Positions 43,839-53,269 of a DNA stretch of 64,000 nt are shown here, piece by piece; the stretch's first letter is position 1; every line of letters begins with the position of its first letter. Under the pieces are notes generated by a model. That model was not told the origin of the DNA. It saw nothing but the letters and a program-made list of their open reading frames with translations, and searched no databases. A program made the position numbers and the translations under genes. This DNA comes from Clostridia bacterium (lineage in GTDB: Bacteria > Bacillota > Clostridia > Peptostreptococcales > Acidaminobacteraceae). The stretch covers positions 1 to 64,000 of the forward strand of contig JAGYOH010000010.1 in the NCBI GenBank assembly GCA_018399635.1. The letters run 5' to 3'.

Positions 43839-45461
43839 ATGATCTACATTTTTGGTCACCGGAATCCCGATACGGATTCCATTGCCTCAAGTATCGCCCT
43901 GTCTGAGCTGAAGCAGCTTCAGGGATTTCAAACCGAGGCCTTTGCCTTGGGGCCCCTCAGCAGGGAAACCGCCTTTGTCCTCAAGCGCTTCGGACTCGAG
44001 CCTCCGAGAATACTGGAGGACATCAAGAACGAGGTGCGGGACTTGAACCATGACGAGGTGGTTCCGGTGGCCCCGGATTCTTCCATACTCCAGGCCTTTC
44101 AGCGCATGGAACAGGAAAAGATCAAGACCCTGCCGGTGTGCGATGAATCCCGAAAACTTCTGGGCATCCTCACCATGAAGGACATCGCCATGGCCCTGAT
44201 CACCGAGGATGAAAGAAGACTCAGCACCCACACCGACAATCTCCTTTCGGATCTCAAGGGGAAGTTCCTCGTCGGTGACCCGCAGCCGGTGGAGGGACGG
44301 GTCATGGTCATGGCCTTTTTCCACAAGACCCTGGAAAAAAACACCCACCTCGACAAGGGTTGGATCACCATCGTGGGGGACAATTATGACAATATCGACT
44401 ACTGTATCCGGTCCGAGGTCGGTCTGATCATCATCACCGGAAATCATGAGATTCCCCGGAACCTCATGGACCAGGCCCGGGAGAAGGGAATTCCAGTCAT
44501 CTCCGTGGCCTATGACACCTACCTGACTTCAAAGAGAATCCTCCAGTGCAACCATATCAAGGACATCATGCGCCGGGACAATCTGCATCTGATGAGACCC
44601 TACGAGCTTCTTGAGGAGGTCCACCTCAGAGTCAGGGACCACCGCCACTCTTTCTACCCCATCGTGGATGAAAAGGACCGCTATATCGGCCTGGTGGGAA
44701 GAAACCGCCTGTTGAGTCCGGCCAAGAAGCAGGTGATTCTGGTAGACCACAACGAGTTTTCCCAGAGTGCGCCCGGCATCGAAGAAGCCGAGATTCTAGA
44801 GGTCGTGGACCATCACCGGATCGGGGATCTCAGAACACGGGATCCCATATCCTTCAGAAACATGCCGGTGGGGAGCACCTGCACCATCCTTGAACAGATG
44901 TACCGGGAAGCCGGGATCACCCCCTCGAAGGCGATGGCTTCCGTGATGATTTCGGGAATCCTTTCCGACACCCTCTACTTCAGGTCTCCCACCACCACTG
45001 AAACCGACCGCCTCGCCCTGGGGGCCCTGAACCGGATCGCCGGTCTTGATCTGGATGGATTCGCCAGGGAACTCTTCACCGAGGGCACCTCCCTGGAGGG
45101 GTTGTCGACCCGGGAGATTTTTTATCGTGATTACAAGACCTTCGAGCTCGGCCGGGAAACCATGGGAATCTCCCAGATCTTCACCCTCGATATGGAGGGG
45201 GTCATGAGCCGCAGGGAAGACATCATGGCTCTGATACGAAAGACAAAGGAAGAGGACGGCCACCACACGGTCCTGATCATGATCACGGATATCCTCAAGG
45301 AGGGATCGACCCTTTTTTATGAGACCCGGCGGGAGAAAATGATCACCCTGGCCTTCGGCTTCAGGGCGGAGCAGGGGATTTTTCTCAGCGGTATCGTATC
45401 GAGGAAAAAGCAGATGGTGCCCGCTCTAATTGATGGCTATCACCAGACCCTGAGTTCTTAG
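43839..45461 (+). CDS. ppaC: Manganese-dependent inorganic pyrophosphatase with CBS-DRTGG-CBS regulatory insert
   Basis: 540 residues from ATG 43839 (AGAGGAGGA upstream). The DHH fold is split: the N-terminal part has FGHRNPDTDSIASSIAL (Mn ligands), the central part holds CBS 1 (about 65-125), a DRTGG domain (roughly 130-245) and CBS 2 (about 250-300), and the catalytic part resumes with VILVDHNEFSQS, EVVDHHRIGD and the C-terminal DHHA2 domain ending SRKKQMVPAL. In this subclass the CBS pair binds AMP/ADP/ATP or diadenosine polyphosphates and tunes activity. The length fits the regulated type (about 545) rather than the simple type (about 310). Confidence 0.94.
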   Translation: MIYIFGHRNPDTDSIASSIALSELKQLQGFQTEAFALGPLSRETAFVLKRFGLEPPRILEDIKNEVRDLNHDEVVPVAPDSSILQAFQRMEQEKIKTLPVCDESRKLLGILTMKDIAMALITEDERRLSTHTDNLLSDLKGKFLVGDPQPVEGRVMVMAFFHKTLEKNTHLDKGWITIVGDNYDNIDYCIRSEVGLIIITGNHEIPRNLMDQAREKGIPVISVAYDTYLTSKRILQCNHIKDIMRRDNLHLMRPYELLEEVHLRVRDHRHSFYPIVDEKDRYIGLVGRNRLLSPAKKQVILVDHNEFSQSAPGIEEAEILEVVDHHRIGDLRTRDPISFRNMPVGSTCTILEQMYREAGITPSKAMASVMISGILSDTLYFRSPTTTETDRLALGALNRIAGLDLDGFARELFTEGTSLEGLSTREIFYRDYKTFELGRETMGISQIFTLDMEGVMSRREDIMALIRKTKEEDGHHTVLIMITDILKEGSTLFYETRREKMITLAFGFRAEQGIFLSGIVSRKKQMVPALIDGYHQTLSS

Positions 45462-45506
45462 GTGAATTTTGCGGTTGTTTTGACACATGATATGAGGAGG
45501 CGGAAC

Positions 45507-46655
45507 ATGAAAAACAAACGATTAGTGATGATACCGGGACCGACCCCCGTGGTCAGGAGTATCCAGGACCAGATGGGACGGGAGACCGTGGCCTTCGGGG
45601 ATCCGGACTTTGTCAAGGACTACCGGGAGCTCATAGGCGACCTCAAGGACCTGTGGGAAACCCAGGGTGAGGTTTTCGTGGTGGCGGGAACCGGCACCCT
45701 GGCCATGGAAATGGCCATCAGCAACACCACCAAACGAGGAGACCGGGTCCTCGTGGTGTCCCACGGCTACTTCGGAGACCGGTTTGTCGGCCTTTGCGAG
45801 AACAAGGGCCTCGAGGTGGAGGTCTTAAAGAGCGAATGGGGACAGATCGTTCCGGTGGCCGCCATCGAGCAGAAGCTCAAGGAGAAGACCTACCAGGCCG
45901 TGACCGTGACCCATGTGGACACCTCCACGGGAGTCGCGGCCCCCATCGAGGCCATCGGCCGGATGATGAAGCAGTTCGAGGAGACGGTCTATATCGTGGA
46001 CGGGGTCTGCGCCACGGGGGCGGAGCCGGAGAAGGTGGACGCCATGGGCATCGACGTCCTCTTTACGGGATCCCAGAAGGCCTTCGGGGTTTCACCGGGA
46101 ATCGCCCTCCTGTGGGCGGGGCCCAAGGCCCTGAAGCGGCGGGAAGCCCTCGGGACGATTCCGGAGTTCTACGTGGACTTCGAGAAGTGGCTGCCCATCA
46201 TGCAGGACCCTTCGAAGTACTTCGCCACCCCGGCGGTGAATCTGGTCTGGGCCATGAAGGAATCCGTGAGGATCATGAAGGAGGAGGGCCTTGAAAACCG
46301 GTACGCAAGACACCTCAAGGTGGCCAGGGCCATGCAGCAGGCCCTGGAGGGGCTGGGCTTCAAGGTGCTGGCGGATCCCGGCCACCGGGCCGTGACCCTT
46401 TCCAATCTGGTCTATCCCGAGGGGATCGACGACGGTCTCTTCAGAAGCACCCTGGCGGAGGAAGGCATCATCGTGGCGGGGGGCCTGGCGGCCTATGCCG
46501 GCAAAATGTTCCGCCTGGGCCACATGGGGAACATCGACATGCACGATCTGGTATCGGTCCTGGCCACCATCGAGCGCTCCCTCCACCGGGTGGGCTATCC
46601 CGTGACCCTGGGCAGCAGCGTCGGCAGTTTCATGAAGGCCATGCTGGAGGATTAA
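45507..46655 (+). CDS. Class V aminotransferase (alanine-glyoxylate / serine-pyruvate type)
   Basis: 382 residues from ATG 45507, preceded by GAGGAGG. MIPGPTPVVRSIQDQMGRET is the standard N terminus. PLP binds through the Lys of DVLFTGSQKAFGVSPG, with VVAGTGTLAME, DTSTGVAAPIEAIG and VDGVCATGAEP lining the pocket. Family members transfer the amino group of alanine, serine or ureidoglycine to glyoxylate or similar acceptors. No purine-degradation genes are near, so alanine/serine-glyoxylate activity is the better guess. It lies 45 bases after ppaC. Confidence 0.9.
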   Translation: MKNKRLVMIPGPTPVVRSIQDQMGRETVAFGDPDFVKDYRELIGDLKDLWETQGEVFVVAGTGTLAMEMAISNTTKRGDRVLVVSHGYFGDRFVGLCENKGLEVEVLKSEWGQIVPVAAIEQKLKEKTYQAVTVTHVDTSTGVAAPIEAIGRMMKQFEETVYIVDGVCATGAEPEKVDAMGIDVLFTGSQKAFGVSPGIALLWAGPKALKRREALGTIPEFYVDFEKWLPIMQDPSKYFATPAVNLVWAMKESVRIMKEEGLENRYARHLKVARAMQQALEGLGFKVLADPGHRAVTLSNLVYPEGIDDGLFRSTLAEEGIIVAGGLAAYAGKMFRLGHMGNIDMHDLVSVLATIERSLHRVGYPVTLGSSVGSFMKAMLED

Positions 46656-46656
46656 T

Positions 46657-46703
46657 AAAAAAAAACAGTTCCCGTCCTGAAGAGGACGAGAGCTGTTTTT
46701 TTT
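46657..46703. terminator. Bidirectional intrinsic terminator
   Basis: A-run, ACAG.TC..CGTCC, a loop and GGACGAGAGCTGT, then TTTTTTTT. It separates the convergent aminotransferase and CLC genes. Confidence 0.8.
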
Positions 46704-46747
46704 ATCAGTCTCGGCTGGGGATGAACCGTCTGATACAAGGGGGCAGG

Positions 46748-48310
46748 TCAATGACTCCGGGTCATGGCATCCAGCCGGGCTCTGATCCGCCCCTCTTCCC
46801 GAAGATTGGTCAGGACCACCAGATAGTCCTCTGCCTCAATGGTGCTGTCACCCGAAGGGGTGTGGTCCCTGGCGTTTCTGCGGATGGAAATCACCAGGGC
46901 CCCCTTGGGAAGCCCCAGATCCCGGATCGTCTTTCCCTCGATGACACTGCCGTGGTGAACGACGGTTTCAATGATCAGCTTCCGGTAGAGGTCCTTCTCC
47001 TCATCCGGACTTTTGTGGGGGGCATGCTCAAGATTGATTTCAAGGAGGGACTCATAGACCGGGGGGCTTTTCAAAAGATCCGCCACCACATAGGCGACGA
47101 TGCTGATGATGGTCAGGGAAAGAAGGTGGCTGAGACTGCCTGTCATTTCAGTCAGCAGGACGATGCCGGTGATGGGAGCCCTGACAATGGCTGAAAAATA
47201 GCCTGCCATGGCGAGAATGACAAAATTGAAAAACAGGTCCGGGTCGACGCCCCACCACAGGGCTGTCAGGTTGGCAAAACCGCCACCCAGCAGAGCTCCC
47301 AGCACGAGAAGAGGGAAGAAGATTCCTCCGGGAGAACCGGACCCGAAGCTGATCATGGAAAACAAGAACTTGAGGATGAAAACCATCAACAGCCACTTGA
47401 GGCTCTGATGCTGGCCGAGGACTTCGATGATCCGGTGGCCGCTTCCCAGGATGACGGGAAAACCCAGTCCCGCCATACCGGCGACGAGAAAGACCGCGAC
47501 ATAGCCGGAGCTTTGGAATTTTGCAGCAATTGCCTTGAAGAAAACCACGGATTTGACCAGCAGGCGGTTGTAGAGGGCTCCGAAGAGTCCTGTCAGGAGG
47601 CCCAGCAGGACCACCAATGGGTACAGATGCAGGGGAATGGCGTTGAAGATTTCGAATCTGAAGATGGGCTCCAGGCCGAAAACCTGCTTGGAGAGGAAGT
47701 CCGCCGCCATGGCCGAGGTCATGGTGGCCAGGAGGACGCTGGGGGAGATATACTTGAAAACCTCTTCAATGGCGAAAATCACCCCGGCCAGGGGGGCGTT
47801 GAAGGCGGCGGCCAGGCCGGCGCTGGCACCGCTGGCCATGAGAATCTTTCTTTCCGTCCTGGTGGTGGAGATTCTGTCTCCAAGGCCGTTGGCGGTCAGG
47901 GCGCCGAGTTGGATGGAGGGGCCTTCCCGCCCCACCGACAGGCCGGCGAAAACCGTGAGGATGCCGCCGAAGAATTTCGCAATCAAGGTCGAAAACCAGG
48001 GCATGTGATAGTGCCCCGTGAGCTGCCCCTTGACCTGGGGAATCCCGCTGCCGCCGATACAGGGGTAACGTTTCACCAGGCGGCCCATGCCCCGGCCCAG
48101 GACCCCCAGGAAGACAAAAAGAGGGAGAATCAGGTGGTGATTCAGACGGACATGGGTGTAGAGGTGGAAGCTCATGGCTTCCGCTTCGGTGAGGGCCAGG
48201 CGGTATAAAATCGTGACGATGCCCGCACAGAGGCCTACCAGAAGCCCCTTGGCCACGGTGGGAATGCGATGATTGAAAAGATGGACGGCCTTGTGAAAAT
48301 CATTGTGCAC
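46748..48310 (-). CDS. CLC-family chloride channel / antiporter with C-terminal TrkA-C domain
   Basis: 520 residues. The CLC filter motifs are GGSGIPQVKGQL (about 82-93) and GREGPSIQLGA with the gating Glu (about 123-133), followed by a GSGSPGGIFFPLLVLGALLGG segment and the late anion-binding Tyr region. About 16-18 hydrophobic helices run to residue 420. A TrkA-C (RCK_C) domain takes up about 440-515, which in similar channels binds a nucleotide or metal. It begins with GTG at 48310 (GAGGTG upstream). Chloride/proton exchange is the likely activity; fluoride-type CLCs have a different filter. Confidence 0.9.
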   Translation of the reverse strand: MHNDFHKAVHLFNHRIPTVAKGLLVGLCAGIVTILYRLALTEAEAMSFHLYTHVRLNHHLILPLFVFLGVLGRGMGRLVKRYPCIGGSGIPQVKGQLTGHYHMPWFSTLIAKFFGGILTVFAGLSVGREGPSIQLGALTANGLGDRISTTRTERKILMASGASAGLAAAFNAPLAGVIFAIEEVFKYISPSVLLATMTSAMAADFLSKQVFGLEPIFRFEIFNAIPLHLYPLVVLLGLLTGLFGALYNRLLVKSVVFFKAIAAKFQSSGYVAVFLVAGMAGLGFPVILGSGHRIIEVLGQHQSLKWLLMVFILKFLFSMISFGSGSPGGIFFPLLVLGALLGGGFANLTALWWGVDPDLFFNFVILAMAGYFSAIVRAPITGIVLLTEMTGSLSHLLSLTIISIVAYVVADLLKSPPVYESLLEINLEHAPHKSPDEEKDLYRKLIIETVVHHGSVIEGKTIRDLGLPKGALVISIRRNARDHTPSGDSTIEAEDYLVVLTNLREEGRIRARLDAMTRSH

Positions 48311-48581
48311 GGTTTCACCTCACCAACAGAAGATTCTGTGACTATTGTTAATATAATATCAAGTTAATTTTACAGTTTTTGGGACGGATTGTCCAGATGA
48401 ATGGGGCGATAATGGTATACAATATACTGAACAATCAATAGGAGTCATGATCACTGGGGATCTCTGCCGCTGAGGAGGGTTTATCAGTGAAAATTATTAT
48501 CAATTAAGAGTTTACTATTACACTGGTATACACTTTTCGTGTAAAATGGAAAAATCAAATATCAACAAGGAGGAAATCGAC

Positions 48582-49538
48582 TTGAAATTGAATCAGCGCA
48601 TCCAATACTTTCCCATTTCAGCCTTTTCCATCATTCTAGGGATGACCGGACTCACCATCGCCCTGCAGAAAATCCATGAGCTTTTCGGGATCCATTTTCG
48701 CCTGGACCAGATCATGCTTGAGATCACCCTGGTCCTTTTTGTTTTGATCCTGGGCATGTATGCCATGAAAGTGATCCGCTTTCCCCATGAAGTGAGAATC
48801 GACTTTGCGGACCCGGTCCGGATGAATTTCTTTCCCACCATTTCCATCAGCCTTCTGCTCCTGAGCATTGCCTTTCTGGCGATCAATGGCGGCATTTCCA
48901 GGGGACTGTGGCTGCTGGGGACGACGGTCCATACCTTCTTCACCTATCAGATCATCGCCATCTGGATGATGCATCCCAAGTTCGAAATCAAGCACATCAA
49001 TCCGGCCTGGTTCATTCCCGTGGTGGGGAATATCCTGATTCCCGTGGCCGGTGTCCAGCACTTCGCCGCAGAAATCTCCTGGTTTTTCTACGGCATCGGC
49101 CTGGTCTTCTGGGTCCTGCTCTTCACGATTTTCATGTACCGCATGATTTTTCACAGTCCCATGGTGGAGAAACTGGTACCGACCCTGGCGATCCTCATCG
49201 CCCCTCCCGCAGTCGGCTTCATCGCCTATGTGAAACTGACGGGGCAGCTCGACAGTTTCGGAAAGATTCTCTATTACTTCGCCTTGTTTCTGACCACCTT
49301 CCTGCTGACCCAATGGGGGCTCTTTTCCAAAATCAAGTTCTACCTGTCCTGGTGGGCCTATTCCTTTCCCATCTCTTCCATGACCATCGCCACGGTGCTG
49401 ATGTACCATCTGACGGGGTTGAGTTTTTTCAGATTCCTCAGCGGCACGATTTTCGGCATCCTGGTTTTCCTGATACTGCTTTTGATACCCTTGACCCTCA
49501 AGGCCATCAAGCAATGTGAAATCTGTGTCGAAGACTGA
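48582..49538 (+). CDS. SLAC1/TehA (TDT) family anion or dicarboxylate carrier
   Basis: 318 residues from TTG 48582, chosen because a perfect AAGGAGG (48567-48573) precedes it by 8 bases; an in-frame ATG at 48546 has no ribosome site. Ten hydrophobic segments are visible, with family landmarks FPISAFSIILGMTGLTIAL (helix 1), NPAWFIPVVGNILIPVAG (middle) and FFYGIGLVFWVLLF. TDT proteins include tellurite/dicarboxylate carriers and plant SLAC1 anion channels. The substrate is not assignable. Confidence 0.85.
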   Translation: MKLNQRIQYFPISAFSIILGMTGLTIALQKIHELFGIHFRLDQIMLEITLVLFVLILGMYAMKVIRFPHEVRIDFADPVRMNFFPTISISLLLLSIAFLAINGGISRGLWLLGTTVHTFFTYQIIAIWMMHPKFEIKHINPAWFIPVVGNILIPVAGVQHFAAEISWFFYGIGLVFWVLLFTIFMYRMIFHSPMVEKLVPTLAILIAPPAVGFIAYVKLTGQLDSFGKILYYFALFLTTFLLTQWGLFSKIKFYLSWWAYSFPISSMTIATVLMYHLTGLSFFRFLSGTIFGILVFLILLLIPLTLKAIKQCEICVED

Positions 49539-49583
49539 TTCCTGCCCCCCTGGTCCACACGGATTCCCGCATCCGAAATTGTT

Positions 49584-49612
49584 AAGCCCGTCCTGTCATC
49601 GGCGGGCTTTTT
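49584..49612 (+). terminator. Intrinsic terminator
   Basis: AAGCCCG (49584-49590) pairs with CGGGCTT, followed by TTT. Confidence 0.8.
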
Positions 49613-49710
49613 CATTGGGCCCAACTCTTCCGTTGACAAAGAGCGGCCACTAAAGGGATAATGGACTTGAACCTCCTCCGGGCTGATGGCTTGCGGGGAG
49701 GGACAGGCAC

Positions 49711-51759
49711 ATGCTGATGGAGAGAGGAGGGATCCGGTTGGGTCGATGGCGTACGGTATTCATCGCATTTTTTTTTCTGGCCCTGCCTCTGGGGACCTTC
49801 GGCCAGAGTCTCTACGGCATCGACTATTCCGATGAGGTCTTCAGGGTGGGCTTCGATCCCAATCTCCCCCCCTATCAGTACATTGAAGAGGGCCGGTACC
49901 AGGGCTTCAATCTGGATCTCATGAGGCGGATCGCCGAGGAGTACGACCTGAATATCGAACTGGTCCCCCTGCCCCTGAATGAAGCTCTGGTCCGGTTTGA
50001 GCGGAAGGAACTGGACATGGTGCTGGGAATCCGCTTCATTCGCAACATGGAAGAGACCATGGATTTCAGTGATTCTCTGGTGCAATCCACGGTTTCCCTG
50101 ATCATTCCCGAGAATCGGGAGCTCGAAATCAAGGAGAAACTCAATATGGAGCCCTTCATCATTTCCGTGGAATGGGATTCCCCTGAATACGAGTTCGTGA
50201 AAAACATCAAAAAAGCCAATTACAACCTGGCCTTCAACCAGGAAAACGTCATCGAGCTGCTGCTCATGGGCCGGGCGGACGTCATGATCGGGGTACGCCA
50301 TGTGGCGGAGTACACCTTTGACAAATATGATATCGAGCAGGATTACGTCATCAGCAATCTCTACGAATCTCCGGTGGATTACTATGTAGGGCTTTCGAAG
50401 GATTACCCGGGGCTGCTCACCATGGTGAACAACACCCTGAGGGATATGAAGATCAGCGGTGAGTACGAGGACATCTACAACCGCTGGATCAACGACAAAA
50501 ATCTGGAGCGTCAGAAAATCATCGTGGAATACCTGGTGGTGGTCCTTCTGACGGCCTTGGGGGTTCTGTTTGTCATCGCGGTCCTCAACCGGCAGTTGAA
50601 AAAACGGATTCTGGACAAAACCGAGGAACTGCGCCTGACCAATCAGGAACTCGAAGAAAAAATCATTGAAATCTGGCAGAGCAATGACCTGAAGAATCTG
50701 ATTCTGGAAAGCAGCCCCCGGGCCATCATCATTTTCGATACCGGGGGAGTCATCATGATGATGAATGAAATGGCGGTGAAGCATTTCGGAGAGGGCAGAA
50801 ACCGGGAGGGTGAAAAGGTCTTCGCCCTGGACCCGGTCAACCGCATGCTGGAAAATTGCCTCGAGGGGGTCCTCGACAGAGGTGAACGGTTCATGGGTGA
50901 GGAATTCGACCAGGTCATCGCCGGGCAGACCTATGCCTACCGGTATGCCCTCTACCCCCTCTACAATTATTTGAAGGTGATCGACGGCGCCATCCTCACC
51001 ATCGAGGACATCACCGAGGAGAGGGTGGTCAGAGCCGAGGCGGAGGAGAGAAACAAACATCTGGCCATGACCCGGCTCATCGCCAGTATCGCCCATGAAA
51101 TCAGGAATCCCCTGACTTCCATCAAGACCTATATCGAGTTGCTGCCGCGGAAAATCGACAATGAAAAGTTCAAGGACCAGATCGCCACGGTGGTGCCCAA
51201 GGAGGTGGACCGGGTGGACCGGTTGATCCAGCAGCTCATCGACTACTCCAAGCCCAGGGACCGGCACATCCGGGAGATTGAAGTGAGGGAACTCGTCGAC
51301 TACTGTCTGTTTCTTTTTCAACCCCTACTTGAAGACCAGGGCATCGCGACAGAGAGAGAAATTGAAGAGGACCTCGCCATCGTCGCCGACTCGGACCAGA
51401 TGCGGCAGGCCTTGATCAATCTCATCGTCAACAGCATGGATGCCATCAGGGAGATGAAACTCGAAGACCCGGACCGGGACTACCGGCTCAGCCTCAGGGG
51501 CTGCCGGGAGGGATCAAGAATCAAGATTGCCGTTGAGGACAACGGCATCGGCATGACCCGGGAGGAGCAGATGAATGTTTTCGAGCTCTTCTACACCACC
51601 AAAAGCCGGGGCAGCGGCATCGGTCTGCCCCTTTTCAAGGAACTCATTGAAAAGAACCAGGGTCGGATCGGTATTTCAAGTGAAAAATATGAAGGCACCT
51701 GCATCACGGTAGAATTTGAAGGAGGTCCCCATGAAGGAAAAGATTCTGATCATCGATGA
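49711..51759 (+). CDS. Sensor histidine kinase with solute-binding-protein-like (SBP_3) sensor and PAS domain
   Basis: 682 residues. A signal/anchor helix (about 14-30) precedes a type-3 solute-binding domain outside the membrane (about 40-270, FRVGFDPNLPPYQYIEEGRYQGFN, typical of amino-acid binding proteins). Then come a membrane helix (about 273-293), a coiled coil, a PAS domain (about 325-435), and HisKA with the phospho-His in SIAHEIRNPLTSIK (His462). The ATPase domain has the N box NLIVNSMDAI, G1 DNGIGM and GSGIGLPL. TTG 49738 after AGAGGAGGG is an alternative start. It overlaps the response regulator gene by 29 bases, so the two are a coupled pair. Confidence 0.92.
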   Translation: MLMERGGIRLGRWRTVFIAFFFLALPLGTFGQSLYGIDYSDEVFRVGFDPNLPPYQYIEEGRYQGFNLDLMRRIAEEYDLNIELVPLPLNEALVRFERKELDMVLGIRFIRNMEETMDFSDSLVQSTVSLIIPENRELEIKEKLNMEPFIISVEWDSPEYEFVKNIKKANYNLAFNQENVIELLLMGRADVMIGVRHVAEYTFDKYDIEQDYVISNLYESPVDYYVGLSKDYPGLLTMVNNTLRDMKISGEYEDIYNRWINDKNLERQKIIVEYLVVVLLTALGVLFVIAVLNRQLKKRILDKTEELRLTNQELEEKIIEIWQSNDLKNLILESSPRAIIIFDTGGVIMMMNEMAVKHFGEGRNREGEKVFALDPVNRMLENCLEGVLDRGERFMGEEFDQVIAGQTYAYRYALYPLYNYLKVIDGAILTIEDITEERVVRAEAEERNKHLAMTRLIASIAHEIRNPLTSIKTYIELLPRKIDNEKFKDQIATVVPKEVDRVDRLIQQLIDYSKPRDRHIREIEVRELVDYCLFLFQPLLEDQGIATEREIEEDLAIVADSDQMRQALINLIVNSMDAIREMKLEDPDRDYRLSLRGCREGSRIKIAVEDNGIGMTREEQMNVFELFYTTKSRGSGIGLPLFKELIEKNQGRIGISSEKYEGTCITVEFEGGPHEGKDSDHR

Positions 51760-53083
51760 TGAAGAGGCCATCGGCCTTTCCCTGGCCTTTGCCTTGGAGG
51801 ACCAGTATGAGGTGTCCGTCACCACGGATCCGAGAGAAGGCCTCAATCGGATTCTCAGGCAGTCCTATGATCTGGTGCTGCTGGATTTGAGGATCGGCAA
51901 GGTGGACGGTATCGATGTGCTCAGAGAAATCAAAAGCATCGAGCCCCGTATCCAGGTGATCATCATGACCGCCTACGGCACCATCGATTCCACGGTGGAG
52001 GCCATGAAAACCGGCGCCTTCACCTATCTGACCAAGCCCCTCAAGCTCGATGAACTCGACCGGACCGTGGCTGAGGCCTTGAAGGCGGGACAGGGGACGG
52101 TCCAGGTGAAGATGGATCCAAAAGATAACCTCAAGTACGGCATCATCGGCAGAAGCCGGGCCATGCAGGAGATTTTTCAATACATCGACAAGCTCAAGGA
52201 TGTGGACACCAGCGTCGTCATCGAGGGGGAGAGCGGCACCGGCAAGGAACTGGTCGCCCGGGCGATTCATTTCGCCGGCAAGCGCAGGGACAAGGAGTTC
52301 GTCGCCATCAACTGTGCGGCGATTCCGGAGAACCTCCTGGAGGAGGAACTCTTCGGTCACAAGAAGGGCACCTTCACCGGGGCGGTCACCGACAAGATGG
52401 GAAAGCTGGAATTCGCCAATGGCGGCACGGTGTTCCTCGATGAGATCGGCGAACTTCCCCCGGCCATTCAGGCCAAACTGCTCAGGGTGATCCAGCAGAG
52501 GGAGTTCAGTCCCCTGGGGAGCAATGCCACCATCACCCTGGACGTCCGTTTCATCGCCGCCACCAATCAGGATCTGGATGATCTGGCGGTCCAGGGCAGG
52601 TTCAGAAAGGACCTGATCTACCGGTTGAAGGTTTTCAGTATCAGGATGACCCCCCTGAGAGACCGGCCGGAGGATCTCGGGCCCCTCCTCACTTGCTACA
52701 TCAGGGAGTGCAATCAAAAGCTCGAGAAAAGCATCAAGGGGTTTTCAGCGGAGGCCCTGAAGCTGCTGAGGGCCTATCCTTATCCCGGCAATGTCAGGGA
52801 ACTGATCAATATCATCGAGTACAGCGCCCTCATGGCGGGGGATGATCTGATAAGGGTGGACAATCTGCCCATCAATGTCCAGCAGGGGGGAAATCCTCCT
52901 GAGAATTCTGAAATCAGCAACAGCATTCAAAACCTGGCAGGACTCACCCTGCAGGAGGCGGAGAAGCACCTGATCATGGCGGCTCTTGAGAAAAACGGGG
53001 GTCATCAGAAGAAAACGGCCAGGATGCTGGGCATCAGCGAGCGGGGACTCCGCTACAAACTGGAGGCCTACGGCCTGAAGTGA
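51731..53083 (+). CDS. Sigma-54-dependent response regulator (NtrC/AtoC family)
   Basis: 450 residues from ATG 51731 (AAGGAGG upstream, inside the kinase gene). The receiver domain has phospho-acceptor Asp52 (VLLDLRIG) and Lys in YLTKPLK. The AAA+ domain has Walker A GESGTGKE, the sigma-54 contact loop GTFTGA (213-218; usual form GAFTGA) and Walker [15 protein letters not shown] Fis-type helix-turn-helix ends the protein ([18 protein letters not shown]). It should act with RNA polymerase-sigma-54 on a -24/-12 promoter, and such a promoter lies directly downstream at 53216. Confidence 0.94.
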   Translation: MKEKILIIDDEEAIGLSLAFALEDQYEVSVTTDPREGLNRILRQSYDLVLLDLRIGKVDGIDVLREIKSIEPRIQVIIMTAYGTIDSTVEAMKTGAFTYLTKPLKLDELDRTVAEALKAGQGTVQVKMDPKDNLKYGIIGRSRAMQEIFQYIDKLKDVDTSVVIEGESGTGKELVARAIHFAGKRRDKEFVAINCAAIPENLLEEELFGHKKGTFTGAVTDKMGKLEFANGGTVFLDEIGELPPAIQAKLLRVIQQREFSPLGSNATITLDVRFIAATNQDLDDLAVQGRFRKDLIYRLKVFSIRMTPLRDRPEDLGPLLTCYIRECNQKLEKSIKGFSAEALKLLRAYPYPGNVRELINIIEYSALMAGDDLIRVDNLPINVQQGGNPPENSEISNSIQNLAGLTLQEAEKHLIMAALEKNGGHQKKTARMLGISERGLRYKLEAYGLK

Positions 53084-53101
53084 GGGGCAAAAATTGCTTC
53101 A

Positions 53102-53127
53102 AGAGGCAAAAATTGCCTCTTTTTTTG
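53102..53127 (+). terminator. Intrinsic terminator
   Basis: AGAGGCAA, loop AAA, TTGCCTCT, then six T. It separates the kinase-regulator pair from the transporter operon, which therefore needs its own promoter. Confidence 0.9.
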
Positions 53128-53215
53128 AAGTTCAAGGACTCTGGCGGGGAAGTCGGAAGGCCTGAAACCCTTGCAATGAGACGACTTTGGGATAAAAATC
53201 TTCATAACGTGGGTT

Positions 53216-53231
53216 TGGCATGGGAATTGCA
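53216..53231 (+). promoter_or_regulatory. Sigma-54 (-24/-12) promoter of the TAXI-TRAP operon
   Basis: TGGCATGGGAATTGCA contains the invariant GG (53217-53218) and GC (53229-53230) exactly ten bases apart and matches the TGGCAC-N5-TTGCW consensus at nearly every position. Transcription would start near 53242, just ahead of the ribosome site at 53258. The activator gene lies immediately upstream. Confidence 0.88.
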
Positions 53232-53269
53232 AATATTATGGAGTGAAATCAATCAATAAAGGAGAGTGT

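Noticed and set aside
49711-49740. Treating the SBP-like N terminus of the kinase as a separate binding-protein gene
   Set aside because: The frame is continuous through a membrane helix into PAS and kinase domains, so it is one sensor protein.
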